Assembly: GCA_964548025.1 (NCBI GenBank) | Contig: CAZJRI010000004.1 | Span: forward strand, 1-64,000 | Origin: JAHRVQ01 sp964548025 | GTDB taxonomy: Bacteria > Pseudomonadota > Gammaproteobacteria > Pseudomonadales > Azotimanducaceae | Reading direction: 5' to 3' | Length of the DNA stretch: 64,000 bases | Shown: one piece after another, positions 1 through 8,324 of the stretch | How the letters are laid out: each line of letters starts with the position of its first letter | Numbering within the stretch: the first letter of the stretch is position 1 | Made by a program: the position numbers and the translations under genes | Notes under the pieces: model-generated | What the model was told of the DNA's origin: nothing | What the model saw: the letters and a program-made list of their open reading frames with translations, nothing else | Database searches by the model: none

Positions 1-1718
1 AGGGTCAGGTCATTGTCGACACAAGCATCTGAAAGCAGTACGCCTGATCCACCTGCACCTGTCAGTATGAGGATGTTCTCACCTTTCGGAGTTGGTAGAA
101 CTGAAAGTCCCCGGGCAAACTCCAGCATATCGTTGAGGCTTTGCGCCCGGATTACGCCTGACTGCTTCAAAATTGCATCGTAGACTCGATCGTCACCAGC
201 TAAGGCACCCGTATGAGAGTTGGCCGCCTTTGCCCCAATACTGGTCCGGCCCGCCTTTAGTACAACAACTGGTTTCTTTTTGGATACACGGGAGGCAACC
301 TCGGCAAAGGCCTGACCATCTTTCAAATCCTCCACGTGCATGGCGATCACTTCAGTATTTGGATCCTGTTCGAAGTAAATAAGAAGATCATCCTCGTCTA
401 TGTCGGACTTGTTTCCGAGTCCGACAATAGCTGAAACCCCCATCTTTGCGGATCGTGAAAATCCAATGATTGCCATGCCCACACCGCCGCTTTGTGACGA
501 TAACGCCACGGGACCCTTCTCGTCATAAGGCGTACAGAAAGTGGCGCAGAGGTTCTTGTGGGTATAGTAAAATCCATAGATATTCGGCCCCATAAGGCGG
601 ACATTGTTATCCCTTGCTGCCTGCACAACTTCATCCTGCAATTCATGTTCACCGACTTCTGCAAAGCCCGAGGGGATTAAAATGGCACCAGCTATTCCTT
701 TTTGGCCGACTTCCGCCAGAACGCTGGCGACGAATCGTGCCGGGATACAGAAGATCGCGATATCAATATTGCCGCTTACCTCAGTGACACTCGCATGACA
801 CTTGCGTCCGAGTATCTCATCAGCCTTTGGATGAATGGGATAGATCTCGCCCTCATAGCCACCGTCAATCAGGTTTTTCATGACTGAATTACCTATCTTG
901 CCGTCTTCCGCCGATGCGCCAATTACTGCGACGCCGTTCGGTTGCATGACGCGCTGCATATCCTGAAGAATTTGCTCGTGCGATGGTCTGAATCGAGCGG
1001 GTTTGGGTTCAAAATCTGTCAGAATTCGGACGTCAACCGCGGTTGCACCTTCACTTGAAGCCATGACAGGGTTCAGGTCCAACTCGTCGATCTCCGGGAA
1101 ATCATCAATCAGCGCGCCAACATTTTCGATGATAGAAGCAAGTGCCGAACGATCAACCGGCGCGGCTCCCCGAACACCAGAGAGTACCTCTGCGCCTGCA
1201 ATGTCATCGAGCATGGACGACGCCTGGTCTGCTGCAGTCGGTGCCAGACGGAACGTCATATCCCCAAGTACTTCTACGAGGGTCCCTCCGAGACCAAATG
1301 CAGTTAGTTTGCCGAACGTCGGGTCGGTTACCGCCCCGACAATAACCTCGGTCGCCGAGGCTAACATTTGTTGTACCTGAACGCCGGTGATGGAAGCGTT
1401 CCCGTCATAGGCTTTGGCGCTCTGCATAATACTCTCGAAAGCTTCTTGCACCTGACTAGAAGTCGTTAGATCTGTAAGCACCCCACCGGCATCAGTTTTG
1501 TGGAGAATATCGGGTGATTCTATCTTTAAGACAACCGGGTATCCCATTGCATCTGATAGTGATGATGCCTCCTCAGCAGATGTTGCGATTCCCTGCTCCG
1601 GTGTGGGGATTTCATAAGCCTTGCATAGTGCTCGCGACTCTTCAGCAGAAAGTGATGAACGTCCCTCTGACTTGACTGTATCCAGTATGCCCCGGACTAC
1701 CCCTTGATCACGACTCAT
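1..1718 (-). CDS. NDP-forming acyl-CoA synthetase (ATP-grasp plus CoA-binding), truncated by window edge
   Basis: The frame is open from an ATG at 1718 to the left edge, giving 572 visible codons with the C-terminus missing. Domain order is an ATP-grasp (beta-subunit-like) part at about residues 1-240, then a CoA-binding Rossmann domain from about 255 (motif GVAVIGAS), then a succinyl-CoA-ligase-like alpha part. The SHTGALAG motif places the phosphohistidine at H502. Enzymes of this family form acyl-CoA from an acid, CoA and ATP (ADP + Pi products), or run in reverse. A GAGGG Shine-Dalgarno lies about 6 nt before the start. It lies downstream of the phosphotriesterase-family gene on the same strand. 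The substrate cannot be told from sequence. Confidence 0.88.
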   Translation of the reverse strand, partial: MSRDQGVVRGILDTVKSEGRSSLSAEESRALCKAYEIPTPEQGIATSAEEASSLSDAMGYPVVLKIESPDILHKTDAGGVLTDLTTSSQVQEAFESIMQSAKAYDGNASITGVQVQQMLASATEVIVGAVTDPTFGKLTAFGLGGTLVEVLGDMTFRLAPTAADQASSMLDDIAGAEVLSGVRGAAPVDRSALASIIENVGALIDDFPEIDELDLNPVMASSEGATAVDVRILTDFEPKPARFRPSHEQILQDMQRVMQPNGVAVIGASAEDGKIGNSVMKNLIDGGYEGEIYPIHPKADEILGRKCHASVTEVSGNIDIAIFCIPARFVASVLAEVGQKGIAGAILIPSGFAEVGEHELQDEVVQAARDNNVRLMGPNIYGFYYTHKNLCATFCTPYDEKGPVALSSQSGGVGMAIIGFSRSAKMGVSAIVGLGNKSDIDEDDLLIYFEQDPNTEVIAMHVEDLKDGQAFAEVASRVSKKKPVVVLKAGRTSIGAKAANSHTGALAGDDRVYDAILKQSGVIRAQSLNDMLEFARGLSVLPTPKGENILILTGAGGSGVLLSDACVDNDLT

Positions 1719-1850
1719 AATATCCCTCACTCAATTTGGTTTTTACAACGGCAGGCCATGATACCGTAAATACGAATACGCTGAAAACCAGTGCAGACAA
1801 ACTACTTTTTACACGCAGACAGTGGCAGCTTGAGCCGACCAATAACGTGA

Positions 1851-1898
1851 ACCGGGGATTAATACAGGCCTCTATAACCACTTCAGCCTAACCCCGGT
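1851..1898 (-). other. Intergenic stem-loop between PTE-family and acyl-CoA synthetase genes
   Basis: ACCGGGG (1851-1857) is complementary to CCCCGGT (1892-1898). Shorter inner pairings follow (TTA/TAA, then AGGC 1866-1869 with GCCT 1886-1889). On the minus transcript it sits in the 213-bp gap between two same-strand genes. No T-run follows, so it is not a classical terminator; a processing or attenuation role is only inference. Confidence 0.4.
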
Positions 1899-1931
1899 CC
1901 AGATTGAGTGACAGAAGCAGGGGCAGGTTCC

Positions 1932-2882
1932 CTAGCCCGTGAAGAACCGTCCCGGATTGTCGACGAAGAGTTTCTGTATCGTCGCCTCATTGACACCCAT
2001 TTCTAACAGATCGGGTATAACGTGACGTTTTATATAAAGATACTGATCAACATTGTGACGTGTAAATTCATGTTCCTCTGGCATGGAGCCGTCGGAATTT
2101 TCTTTCATTACAGCCAGGCAAATGCAGTCATGCGAGGGGCACAATCTGTCTGCATATCCTTCGTCTATCAGGTTCTTCAATGTCACTGTTCTCATATGAG
2201 GGCTGACCAGGCGACCCGGGTATCTATCGAGCCCAAGATAACAACCCTGATCGAGTATCCACTTCAGATATTCAATGTCTGTCGTATCATTCGAGTGATC
2301 AATCTTAACCCGTGTTAGATCAACACCCTCTTCCTTGAAAATCTTGATCTGCTGGCGAGCCACATGGCCAGTTGGATATGAATGCACCATTATGGGCAGA
2401 CCCGTTTCAACATGCGCTCTGGCAACCCCCCGGGCCATCACCTCGAGCGGCTCGGTTACACCCTCGAAATCTGCAGCGCACTTTAATATGCCGGCTTTAA
2501 TGTCTGTTCCCCGAAATCCTTCTTCAATATCACGTATGAATTCCCGCGCCATCTGATTCGCTGATACACCCCACAGGAATCTCGGCACATCGAGCCACCA
2601 TCCCGTGACGTTGACGATATTGACACCGGATTCTTTTGACACTTTGACCAGCAATTCTGCATTCCGACCAAGATCAAATGTAGTTGCATCAACGATTGAA
2701 TCAATGCCTTCTGCCTTTGCATTCTTGAGGCACTGAATCGCTCTTTCTTCTCTTTCAGTCCCTAGTAGATCGGGGTAGCTCTCGTACAGACCGCTGGCAC
2801 TGACCATTACATGCTCATGCATAAGCGTAAAGCCCAGATCTTTTGAATCTACTTGTCCAAGCACGGTATTGATTTCAGTCAT
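1932..2882 (-). CDS. Phosphotriesterase-family metal-dependent hydrolase
   Basis: 316 residues, a typical length for the phosphotriesterase/PTE-related amidohydrolase family, which hydrolyses esters or lactones with a binuclear metal centre. Metal ligands are visible: HxH at H22/H24 (MHEHV), a candidate carboxylated lysine K134, H167 (MVHSYP), H196 (KIDHSND) and D252 (PSHDC). There is no signal peptide, so it should be cytoplasmic. It is divergent from the TauD-like gene and followed on the same strand by the acyl-CoA synthetase. Many PTE-related proteins are lactonases or act on natural esters; the substrate is not inferable. Confidence 0.87.
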   Translation of the reverse strand: MTEINTVLGQVDSKDLGFTLMHEHVMVSASGLYESYPDLLGTEREERAIQCLKNAKAEGIDSIVDATTFDLGRNAELLVKVSKESGVNIVNVTGWWLDVPRFLWGVSANQMAREFIRDIEEGFRGTDIKAGILKCAADFEGVTEPLEVMARGVARAHVETGLPIMVHSYPTGHVARQQIKIFKEEGVDLTRVKIDHSNDTTDIEYLKWILDQGCYLGLDRYPGRLVSPHMRTVTLKNLIDEGYADRLCPSHDCICLAVMKENSDGSMPEEHEFTRHNVDQYLYIKRHVIPDLLEMGVNEATIQKLFVDNPGRFFTG

Positions 2883-3016
2883 CTTAAAATATCCGGTTGA
2901 GTTTTAAGTAGCATCCTAGATTTCAGGCTTCACCGCAACAGCAGGCCAGTTCAATACGATTTTTGAAGTACGGCAATTCGTGTCAGAATAAGTATGGAGA
3001 GTAAAGGAGGAAACTG

Positions 3017-3838
3017 ATGAGTATCGAAGTGAAACAACTAACCCCGCATATAGGCGCAGAAATTTCCGGCGTCGATCTTTCCCAACCACTGAATAACGAA
3101 GATTTCAGGGCTGTTTATCAGGCCTATCTTGACAATATGGTCCTGGTTTTCAGGGATCAACATCTGGATCGGGAGCAGCATAAGGAACTGGGACGCAGGC
3201 TTGGTCAACTGCATGTTCACCCCATGAATTTCAACAGCACGGGCGATCCCGAAATCCTGACAGTAAAAACGACCGCAAAATCTGCTTATACCGCAGGTGA
3301 TGGCTGGCATACTGATGTCACCTGTGACGAGTATCCCCCGATGGCTTCTCTCTTATATGTGACTGAAGTACCTGAGGTTGGTGGTGGTGATACGTTATAC
3401 GCAGATATGTATCTCGCCTATGAAATGCTCTCAGATCCAATAAAGGAAATGTTAGAAGGACTTACCGCAATCCACGATGGGGCGATTCCTTATGTCGGCT
3501 CATATAAGTCAACGCCACCGGAAGGCGGTTATCCGCGCCATGAACACCCTGTCGTGGCGACCCACCCGGAAACCGGTAGAAAACTACTATATGTGAATTC
3601 CGGATTCACTTCGCATATTAAAGGGATGCGGGCCTGGGAGAGTCGCGCCATATTAGATATGTTGTACAAGTATATCGCAGAAACACCAAAACTAACGTGC
3701 AGGGTGGAGTGGCAGCCAAATACATTAACGCTCTGGGATAACAGGTGTACGCAGCATCACGCAATCTGGGATTATTATCCACACAATCGTTACGGCGAGC
3801 GAGTTTCTGTAGTGGCCGATTCCAGACCGGTTCACTAA
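3017..3838 (+). CDS. TauD/TfdA-family Fe(II)/2-oxoglutarate dioxygenase
   Basis: 273 residues, standard for TauD/TfdA. The iron-binding triad is visible as H98-x-D100 (GWHTDVT) and H247 (TQHHA), and R262 is a plausible 2-oxoglutarate carboxylate ligand. The family hydroxylates substrates such as taurine, sulfonates, 2,4-D or other carboxylates and releases succinate and CO2. The start is supported by a near-perfect AAGGAGGAA Shine-Dalgarno. No taurine transporter or other sulfonate gene is adjacent, so the name TauD is a family label only. Its neighbours (PTE-family hydrolase, acyl-CoA synthetase, enoyl-CoA hydratase) suggest organic-acid or ester catabolism. Confidence 0.88.
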   Translation: MSIEVKQLTPHIGAEISGVDLSQPLNNEDFRAVYQAYLDNMVLVFRDQHLDREQHKELGRRLGQLHVHPMNFNSTGDPEILTVKTTAKSAYTAGDGWHTDVTCDEYPPMASLLYVTEVPEVGGGDTLYADMYLAYEMLSDPIKEMLEGLTAIHDGAIPYVGSYKSTPPEGGYPRHEHPVVATHPETGRKLLYVNSGFTSHIKGMRAWESRAILDMLYKYIAETPKLTCRVEWQPNTLTLWDNRCTQHHAIWDYYPHNRYGERVSVVADSRPVH

Positions 3839-3884
3839 TCAAAAGCTGATCAACCGTGGACGCTCGTTTGAGTAGCCGCTGATC

Positions 3885-4682
3885 TCAGGTGCCAGTGAAG
3901 TTTGGCTTGCGTTTCTCAAGAAAGGACTTTCGTTGTTCTGCCGCGTCGTGGGGCGATCTTGTAGCGAACTGCAGTCCGAGTGTTTCGTTACGCAGCGCCT
4001 CATGAAAATCTCTTGACATATTCTGCTGCAGTACTCGCTTGCCTGACCTGATAGCCATCGGTGGCAATGAACTGATTTTCTTGCCGATTTCGACCGCTGT
4101 TGACACTATTTCATCTTGATCAACCAGGCGGTCAAGTAGCCCAAGTCTATAGGCTTCATCTCCATCGACGTCCCTGCTAGTAAATATGAGATCAGCCGCT
4201 CGACCATAGCCGATAATGCGAGGCAGGAAATATGACATACCTGTATCAGGTGACAGCCCCCTTTCTGCAAATACTGTACGAAAACGCGAGCCACTATGGC
4301 CAACTCTCATATCACAAGCCAGTGATACGCTCATACCGGCGCCTGCCGCAACCCCGTTCATCGCAGCAATACTCGGTTTCCCAATTTTATAGATTGATGT
4401 GGCAAGACGACCAACCCAACCCATCTCATCCAGACGGGTATTTTGTGGAGGCGTGCCGTCTGATTGAGGTGCCGGGCCAGTGAGATCTGCGCCCGAGCAG
4501 AATCCACGTCCCGATCCTGTAAATACGACAGCCCTGATTTCGTCATCTTCTAAAATACGTGCGCTAACGGCATTTAACTCATCACGCATCGCCGCGTTCA
4601 GCGCGTTCAATTTCTCCGGCCTGTTTAAAGTCACTACAGCAACATTCTCGTCTGTTTCATAAATGATGGTTTCGTATTCCAC
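3885..4682 (-). CDS. Enoyl-CoA hydratase/isomerase family protein
   Basis: 265 residues of crotonase fold. The N-terminus has TLNRPEKLNALN, and the oxyanion-hole regions FCSGADL and AAMNGVAAGAGM are present. Members hydrate or isomerise enoyl-CoA in fatty-acid, aromatic or branched-chain catabolism. It starts with GTG at 4682, preceded by GGGAG (4689-4693), which lies within a hairpin described separately. It converges with the TauD-like gene. The C-terminal LEKRKPNF is typical of PaaG-like members, but assignment to phenylacetate catabolism would be a guess because no other paa gene is seen. Confidence 0.88.
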   Translation of the reverse strand: MEYETIIYETDENVAVVTLNRPEKLNALNAAMRDELNAVSARILEDDEIRAVVFTGSGRGFCSGADLTGPAPQSDGTPPQNTRLDEMGWVGRLATSIYKIGKPSIAAMNGVAAGAGMSVSLACDMRVGHSGSRFRTVFAERGLSPDTGMSYFLPRIIGYGRAADLIFTSRDVDGDEAYRLGLLDRLVDQDEIVSTAVEIGKKISSLPPMAIRSGKRVLQQNMSRDFHEALRNETLGLQFATRSPHDAAEQRKSFLEKRKPNFTGT

Positions 4683-4688
4683 GACTGT

Positions 4689-4723
4689 CTCCCTTGATCA
4701 CCGATATGATCATCATAAGGGAG
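4689..4723 (-). promoter_or_regulatory. RNA hairpin occluding the Shine-Dalgarno of the enoyl-CoA hydratase gene
   Basis: On the minus strand CTCCCTT (4723-4717) pairs with AAGGGAG (4695-4689) and GATCA pairs with TGATC inside it. This gives 7 + 5 base pairs with a 5-nt bulge and a 6-nt loop. The 3' arm is the ribosome-binding site, 6 nt before the GTG start at 4682. The geometry suggests translational control (temperature, ligand or ribosome opening), but function is inferred. Confidence 0.55.
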
Positions 4724-4830
4724 GTACCGGATAATTGAAACTGACGAACGATACCAAAATGGCGCAGTTCAGTACTGCCCATGCGTTTCGAATAAGAATC
4801 TGGAACGGGTTTCTGTCAATTGCAAAACCT

Positions 4831-4842
4831 GGTTGATCAACC
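4831..4842. promoter_or_regulatory. 12-bp palindrome in the 4724-5095 intergenic stretch
   Basis: GGTTGATCAACC is a perfect palindrome, an operator-like site about 250 bp upstream of the Lys/Ser-rich gene. The remaining roughly 370 bp between the enoyl-CoA hydratase start region and that gene holds no convincing reading frame, RNA gene or strong promoter. Confidence 0.25.
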
Positions 4843-5095
4843 TGGCAGTCGCAGTCACCCAATCAAGGAAAATATCAACCTTTTGCTGATAGCAACTTCG
4901 CCGAATAGATCATACCGTAATCATGGGATCAGCAAATCTCTTTCTCTATCTGCTGTGCATGACAGTTCATCGGGTAAATCGACTTTCTATCGGTGTATTT
5001 GTCTCTTCATCGGAAACGGAACCATTTATACATTTCCCATACAAATAGCAATTTGATTGGAAGTAGAATTTGGTCAGATCAAAGAGGAAAGAAGC

Positions 5096-5722
5096 ATGTC
5101 AAAGCTAGTAAATAACCTGGTAAAACTGTTGGTTGTTGTCGGTCTGATTCTTAGTGTCGGTGTTTTCATCCAGGAAGACGCCTATGCAGGTAAGTCGGCC
5201 AAGAGTGGCAAACACAGTCACAAATCGGATAAATCATCAAAGCACTCTAACAAGTCTCATAAGTCCCATAAGTCGGATAAATCCAAAAAGTCCAAAAAGT
5301 CTAAAAAATCCAAGAAGTCAAAAAAATCTGGGAAATCTGAAAAACCCGGCAGTTCAGGTGATTCAGGTGATACGGGTGATACAGGTGATTCAGGGTCGCC
5401 GGATGTGGATCCACTAATTGGAATTTGTCACGTTGAACCAACAGGCGCACCCGAGTACCTGCTGGTCTCAAATGAAGATGCAGAAGCACACCTTCTATTT
5501 CATCTGGAGGACTTTCCGGCTGATGATATATCTTTCTGTGATTGGGAACCCGAACCGGCAGTCGTGTGCCGAATGAGCGAGGAAAATGATGGCTTTGTTT
5601 TCGTCGATCAGTTTGACAATGTCATTGAATTTCCTTTTGAAGAGTGTGACGAATTCGAGACGGAACCAGAAGAAGAGTTTGAGCCGGAAGGCGAATTTGA
5701 ATTTGGATCTGAATTTGAGTAG
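5096..5722 (+). CDS. Exported Lys/Ser-rich protein with acidic C-terminal half (unknown function)
   Basis: I chose the ATG at 5096, preceded by GAGGAAAG, over an upstream TTG at 5057. The 208-residue protein starts with a signal peptide (hydrophobic residues 9-24, likely cleavage after AYA-31). It continues with a Lys/Ser/His-rich segment (about 33-84) built of KKS units, a Gly/Asp/Ser/Thr linker (GDTGDTGDSG), and a C-terminal half with four cysteines (111, 148, 158, 184) ending in a Glu/Phe-rich acidic tail. The protein is thus a strongly basic block joined to a strongly acidic block, presumably periplasmic or extracellular. I recognise no family; polyanion binding, self-coacervation or a surface role are only possibilities. 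Confidence 0.75.
   Translation: MSKLVNNLVKLLVVVGLILSVGVFIQEDAYAGKSAKSGKHSHKSDKSSKHSNKSHKSHKSDKSKKSKKSKKSKKSKKSGKSEKPGSSGDSGDTGDTGDSGSPDVDPLIGICHVEPTGAPEYLLVSNEDAEAHLLFHLEDFPADDISFCDWEPEPAVVCRMSEENDGFVFVDQFDNVIEFPFEECDEFETEPEEEFEPEGEFEFGSEFE
5198..5341 (+). repeat. In-frame Lys/Ser codon repeat
   Basis: Degenerate 9-bp repeats encode Lys-Ser-Lys-type units across residues about 35-82 of the exported protein. The Lys codon varies between AAA and AAG and the Ser codon between TCC, TCT and TCA. That suggests maintenance at the protein level rather than very recent DNA slippage. Confidence 0.7.
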
Positions 5723-5739
5723 TAATAAGAATTGTCACT

Positions 5740-5768
5740 AAAAAAGGGCACTGACTGTGCCCTTTTTT
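5740..5768. terminator. Bidirectional intrinsic terminator
   Basis: A6, GGGCAC (5746-5751), loop TGACT, GTGCCC (5757-5762), T6. It lies between two convergent genes and works in both directions. Confidence 0.93.
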
Positions 5769-5769
5769 A

Positions 5770-6273
5770 TTAATCACTCTTGGCTGGAAGTACGGTGAAT
5801 CGCTTCTTTACCAGTCTGGCTTTTTTATGCCAGATTTCGAATGTCCACTCCCCCGGTACCATCTCCCAGGCTTCATCAAAGGCATAACCATAAAATGTTG
5901 GTTCTCCGATCTTCACCTGGGCGTGTTCTCTGGATTCTTTATAAACTTTGCCTTTGGGGGTCACCAGCCCTGGACCCGGGAATTTGATCACACTGGTAAC
6001 CAGTATGGGTCGTCCCTTGGGGGTTGAATTAATAACGTATTCAATGCCAAATCCCGTCTTGAGTATCGAAGGAATCTTGTTGGTCATATCTACAAATCTG
6101 ACCCCTTCGACGGAGTCTGCAGCGGGTGAATTGTCTGTAAATCCTTTCTGTCGGGTTTGATGTTTCGCGGTAAAGATCCCGTATCCTACGACTTGTGCAG
6201 CGCTGATGAAGGTCTCCTGCCCATGGGCGAACACGGGTAAAATCAGTAGTAAGACTGTTATCTTCTTTATCAT
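5770..6273 (-). CDS. Exported DUF3859-like protein
   Basis: About 167 residues from the ATG at 6273. An AGAGGA lies 8 nt upstream of this start; an alternative ATG at 6282 would add three residues. An N-terminal signal peptide (KKITVLLLILPVFAHG) indicates periplasmic export. The C-terminal pattern with a GEPTFYGYAFD segment and VPGEWTFEIWH resembles the DUF3859 family, whose function is unknown. It converges with the Lys/Ser-rich gene and ends right at the shared terminator. Family assignment is from memory of the motif and should be treated as likely rather than certain. Confidence 0.68.
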   Translation of the reverse strand: MIKKITVLLLILPVFAHGQETFISAAQVVGYGIFTAKHQTRQKGFTDNSPAADSVEGVRFVDMTNKIPSILKTGFGIEYVINSTPKGRPILVTSVIKFPGPGLVTPKGKVYKESREHAQVKIGEPTFYGYAFDEAWEMVPGEWTFEIWHKKARLVKKRFTVLPAKSD

Positions 6274-6418
6274 GGTCTGCATCCTCTGGGCGGATAATGC
6301 GCTATCTCAGGAAAACTGGAAAGGGAATTTGCGATTGAATTTTTAACCCTAGCCCCTGTCTAACTTAATATCTATAATCCCCAACCCTGTTTATCAATGG
6401 GGCTTATGGCCTATCGGC

Positions 6419-6446
6419 TTGCTTTTAGGGCATATAGCCGTACAAT
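6419..6446 (+). promoter_or_regulatory. Candidate sigma-70 promoter for yccA
   Basis: TTGCTT (6419-6424), 16-nt spacer, TACAAT (6441-6446). The predicted start is about 25 nt before the ATG, which itself has GGAGA upstream. Confidence 0.5.
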
Positions 6447-6478
6447 TTTGATATAGATAGCCTATTTCGGAGATAAAA

Positions 6479-7156
6479 ATGGCAGATGCACAGTTTGTAA
6501 CTGATCGCCGTTCGACAGTTGCACCAACTCACAAAGTACTACGCAATACGTATATGCTCCTTTCCATGACGTTGCTGTTCAGCGCAGCAATGGCGGGTTT
6601 GGCAATGGCGATTGATGCACCCTATATGGGGATTATTCCATTGCTCGTCTCATTCGCGCTTATTTTTGCGATCAACAAAATGCGCAATAGCGTCTGGGGT
6701 ATTGTTCTCGTCTTCGCGTTTACAGGAATTCTGGGGTTCTCGTTGGGTCCCATTCTTAATTTCTACATGGCCTCAGCATCTGGCACACAGACAGTAGTCA
6801 CTGCTGCCAGCATGACCGGCATGATCTTCCTGTCATTGTCAGGATATACCCTGGTTAGTCAGAAAGACTTCTCCTATATGAGCGGCTTTCTAATGACGGG
6901 TTTGTGGGTCGTTATCGGATCAATGCTACTTATGTGGGTAGGATCGTTTTTTGGATTTTATGTATCCGGGTTGCACCTCGCGATTTCAGCCGCTGTGGTT
7001 ATGCTGATGTCAGGATTTATTCTCTATGACACAAGCAAAATTCTTCACGGCGGTGAAACGAACTATATTATGGCGACAGTCGGCCTGTATCTGGACATCT
7101 ACAACCTGTTTGTTGCACTACTGCATCTTCTGGGTGCATTTGGTGGCGACGACTAA
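6479..7156 (+). CDS. yccA: Bax inhibitor-1/YccA family inner-membrane protein
   Basis: 225 residues with about seven hydrophobic segments and a C-terminal conserved block (FILYDTSKILHGG, then YLDIYNLFVALL), hallmarks of the BI-1/YccA family. In E. coli YccA is a substrate and modulator of the FtsH membrane protease. Start is ATG with GGAGA 7 nt upstream. It is followed by a strong terminator and then the tus genes, matching the yccA-tus neighbourhood of pseudomonads. Substrate or ion-channel activity cannot be judged from sequence. Confidence 0.9.
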   Translation: MADAQFVTDRRSTVAPTHKVLRNTYMLLSMTLLFSAAMAGLAMAIDAPYMGIIPLLVSFALIFAINKMRNSVWGIVLVFAFTGILGFSLGPILNFYMASASGTQTVVTAASMTGMIFLSLSGYTLVSQKDFSYMSGFLMTGLWVVIGSMLLMWVGSFFGFYVSGLHLAISAAVVMLMSGFILYDTSKILHGGETNYIMATVGLYLDIYNLFVALLHLLGAFGGDD

Positions 7157-7174
7157 TCCCGGACCTGGAATGAA

Positions 7175-7210
7175 GCCCTGGCGTAGATAAGGTGCCAGGG
7201 CTTTTTTTTT
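7175..7210 (+). terminator. Intrinsic terminator after yccA
   Basis: GCCCTGGC (7175-7182) pairs with GCCAGGGC (7194-7201), followed by nine T. It separates yccA from the tus operon. The first tus gene therefore needs its own promoter or readthrough. Confidence 0.92.
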
Positions 7211-7242
7211 GCCAATTCATTTGCCCACATTCGTGCCCAATA

Positions 7243-7635
7243 ATGAAATTCTCCATCGCCGTCTTCGGTGCTCCCTATTCCTCTCAAGCTGCGCTATCTG
7301 CACTTCATTTCGCAGCAGCAGTCATCGACGCCGATCATGAGCTATACCGTGTATTCTTCTACCATGACGGTGTTTATACAGGCAATTCGCTGATTAGCGC
7401 GCCTCAGGATGAGGTAGACCTTCACAAGGAATGGCAGACATTAGCCAGTACGCACAGCATTGAACTGGTCGTCTGTATTGCTTCGGCTCTGCGTCGTGGA
7501 ATGCTGGACGAGGATGAAGCCGTTCGTTATGAAAAACCCGGGCACTCTCTCGGCGATGAATTTACGGTTGCCGGATTAGGTCAGCTCATTGATGCTGCTT
7601 TGGAATCAGATCGTCTTATAACGTTCAGCGCATGA
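7243..7635 (+). CDS. tusD: Sulfurtransferase TusD/DsrE
   Basis: 130 residues from the ATG at 7243, matching TusD length. An upstream in-frame GTG at 7192 would start inside the yccA terminator and is unlikely. The candidate persulfide cysteine is C78 (LVVCIAS), the position of the TusD active site. TusD works in the TusBCD hexamer, receiving sulfur from TusA and passing it to TusE for 2-thiouridine in tRNA. It overlaps tusC by 4 bp (ATGA). Confidence 0.92.
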   Translation: MKFSIAVFGAPYSSQAALSALHFAAAVIDADHELYRVFFYHDGVYTGNSLISAPQDEVDLHKEWQTLASTHSIELVVCIASALRRGMLDEDEAVRYEKPGHSLGDEFTVAGLGQLIDAALESDRLITFSA

Positions 7636-7985
7636 AAAAATTTCTATTTATTCAGAGCAAAGCACCGCATGGTTCGATAACGGGTCAGGAAGGACTGGAC
7701 GCAATTCTGATGGGATCTGCATTCGCTGAATGCAGCGTTCTGCTGCTTGAAGATGGCGTATACCAGGTCTTGGCTAATCAGCAGACTGATTCCCTGCGTA
7801 GCAAGGATTATTCTGTGACCTATAAAGCATTGCAGGACTATGGCGTAAAGGACATTTTCTGCGCTCAGTCGCACCTTGAAGAAAGAGGTATTGCTGCCGA
7901 CGATTTTGTTGTGTCGGTGAAGTTGTTAAGCGATGAGGAAGTAGCCAGTCTGCTACAACAAAATGACGTGATTGTGAGCTTTTGA
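7632..7985 (+). CDS. tusC: Sulfur relay protein TusC/DsrF
   Basis: 117 residues of DsrF fold, with the LLLEDGVYQVL core shared by TusC/TusB paralogues. It is a structural partner of TusD in the TusBCD complex. Translation is coupled to tusD by a 4-bp overlap, and tusB follows after 29 bp. Confidence 0.9.
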   Translation: MKKFLFIQSKAPHGSITGQEGLDAILMGSAFAECSVLLLEDGVYQVLANQQTDSLRSKDYSVTYKALQDYGVKDIFCAQSHLEERGIAADDFVVSVKLLSDEEVASLLQQNDVIVSF

Positions 7986-8014
7986 TTTAACAGCAACCGA
8001 TGGTTTGTCCATAA

Positions 8015-8317
8015 ATGATTTTACATACGATAAACAAATCACCCTATACGCACAATTCGCTGCAAACCTGTTCGCAGTTTTGTGCCGAAGGTGACGCAAT
8101 CATTTTGCTCGAAGATGGTGTATATGCGATCACACATCCCGGGGTTTCGACTTTATTGGACGAGAAATTTCGTGTCTACGCTATAGAGGCGGATGTTCTG
8201 GCCCGGGGATTGCAAAAGAAGACTTATCAACCCACGGGTGACAACAGTGTTATTCTAATCACCTACGACAGGTTTGTTGAGATTTGTGTTGAATTTCCGA
8301 AACAAAAAAACTGGTAG
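8015..8317 (+). CDS. tusB: Sulfur relay protein TusB/DsrH
   Basis: 100 residues with the characteristic N-terminal MILHTINKSP and the ILLEDGVYAI core of TusB/DsrH. It completes the TusBCD heterohexamer for tRNA thiolation. The gene ends 7 bp before the tusE start, so all four genes look co-transcribed. Confidence 0.9.
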   Translation: MILHTINKSPYTHNSLQTCSQFCAEGDAIILLEDGVYAITHPGVSTLLDEKFRVYAIEADVLARGLQKKTYQPTGDNSVILITYDRFVEICVEFPKQKNW

Positions 8318-8324
8318 CATCACT

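Noticed and set aside
173..1380. Plus-strand frames in the first 1.4 kb
   Set aside because: They lie opposite a continuous acyl-CoA synthetase frame with strong domain matches and have no recognisable products.
5301..5489. Minus-strand frame over the Lys/Ser repeat
   Set aside because: It is a by-product of the low-complexity plus-strand coding repeat.
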